DNA of 64,000 bases from Microvelia longipes (lineage: Eukaryota > Arthropoda > Insecta > Hemiptera > Veliidae): the NCBI GenBank assembly GCA_018340805.1, contig JACMZG010001908.1:39314872-39378871 (forward strand), written 5' to 3'. The notes beneath the pieces were generated by a model. It was not told the DNA's origin. It searched no databases and worked only from the letters and a program-made list of their open reading frames with translations. Made by a program: the position numbers and the translations under genes. Positions 63,925-64,000 of the stretch are shown here, one piece after another; positions within the stretch are counted from its first letter, which is position 1; each line of letters begins with the position of its first letter.

Positions 63925-64000
63925 TTACTTTTCCTCATTTACACCGTAGGTATATGGGAAAAGTATTGTGTTTGCGAAAAATTCGAAACCGGGATGTCAC
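63925..64000 (+). mobile_element. Family A repeat, cut by the window end
   Basis: Contains the head cctcatttacaccgtaggta, aaaagtattgtgtttgcg and attcgaaaccgggatg. The rest lies beyond the window. Confidence 0.65.

Overview
The window looks like AT-rich nuclear DNA from an arthropod, most likely an insect. The evidence is spliced exons with GT/AG junctions, an Iroquois-class TALE homeodomain of the araucan/caupolican type, abundant (TA)n microsatellites and many non-autonomous inverted-repeat elements. I cannot name the species. No bacterial-style operon, rRNA gene, confident tRNA gene, CRISPR array or intact transposase is visible.

Only one protein-coding gene is well supported. It runs right to left on the minus strand and is an Iroquois homeobox gene (iro, the ara/caup-type paralogue). 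Two internal coding exons are present. One encodes the complete homeodomain plus an acidic tail (57683-57981). The other encodes the IRO-box motif and a proline/glutamine/histidine-rich tail (45849-46353). They are separated by an intron of about 11.3 kb, and the splice phases agree. Neither the start codon nor the stop codon was found. The 5' exons must lie beyond 64000, and the 3' exon(s) lie either somewhere in 1-45848 or outside the window.

The rest is intronic, flanking or intergenic DNA filled with repeats. From left to right: an 18-bp tandem array (2.0 kb); inverted-repeat elements at 2.9, 4.5-5.3 and 7.7-8.4 kb; a hAT-like element with an 8-bp target duplication (10.7-11.2 kb); a family A / TIR-family C zone (12.3-18.5 kb); a diverged repeat cluster plus a 'cgtgtagac' inverted-repeat element (18.8-20.8 kb); long AT-rich stretches with little recognisable; a 51-bp minisatellite (29.2-29.7 kb); a 66-bp minisatellite (33.7-34.1 kb); a reverse family A copy (38.3-39.1 kb); and another family A copy (43.1-43.6 kb). 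Upstream of the homeobox exon are a nested inverted repeat (59.1-59.7 kb), a 150-bp tandem repeat (59.8-60.2 kb), a near-perfect 1.2-kb palindrome (60.47-61.70 kb) and two further family A copies.

The most unusual structures are the 1.2-kb palindrome, a tandem NAGNAG splice acceptor in the Iroquois gene, and a recurring CTGANGA-hairpin-GAAA signature found in several otherwise different repeats.
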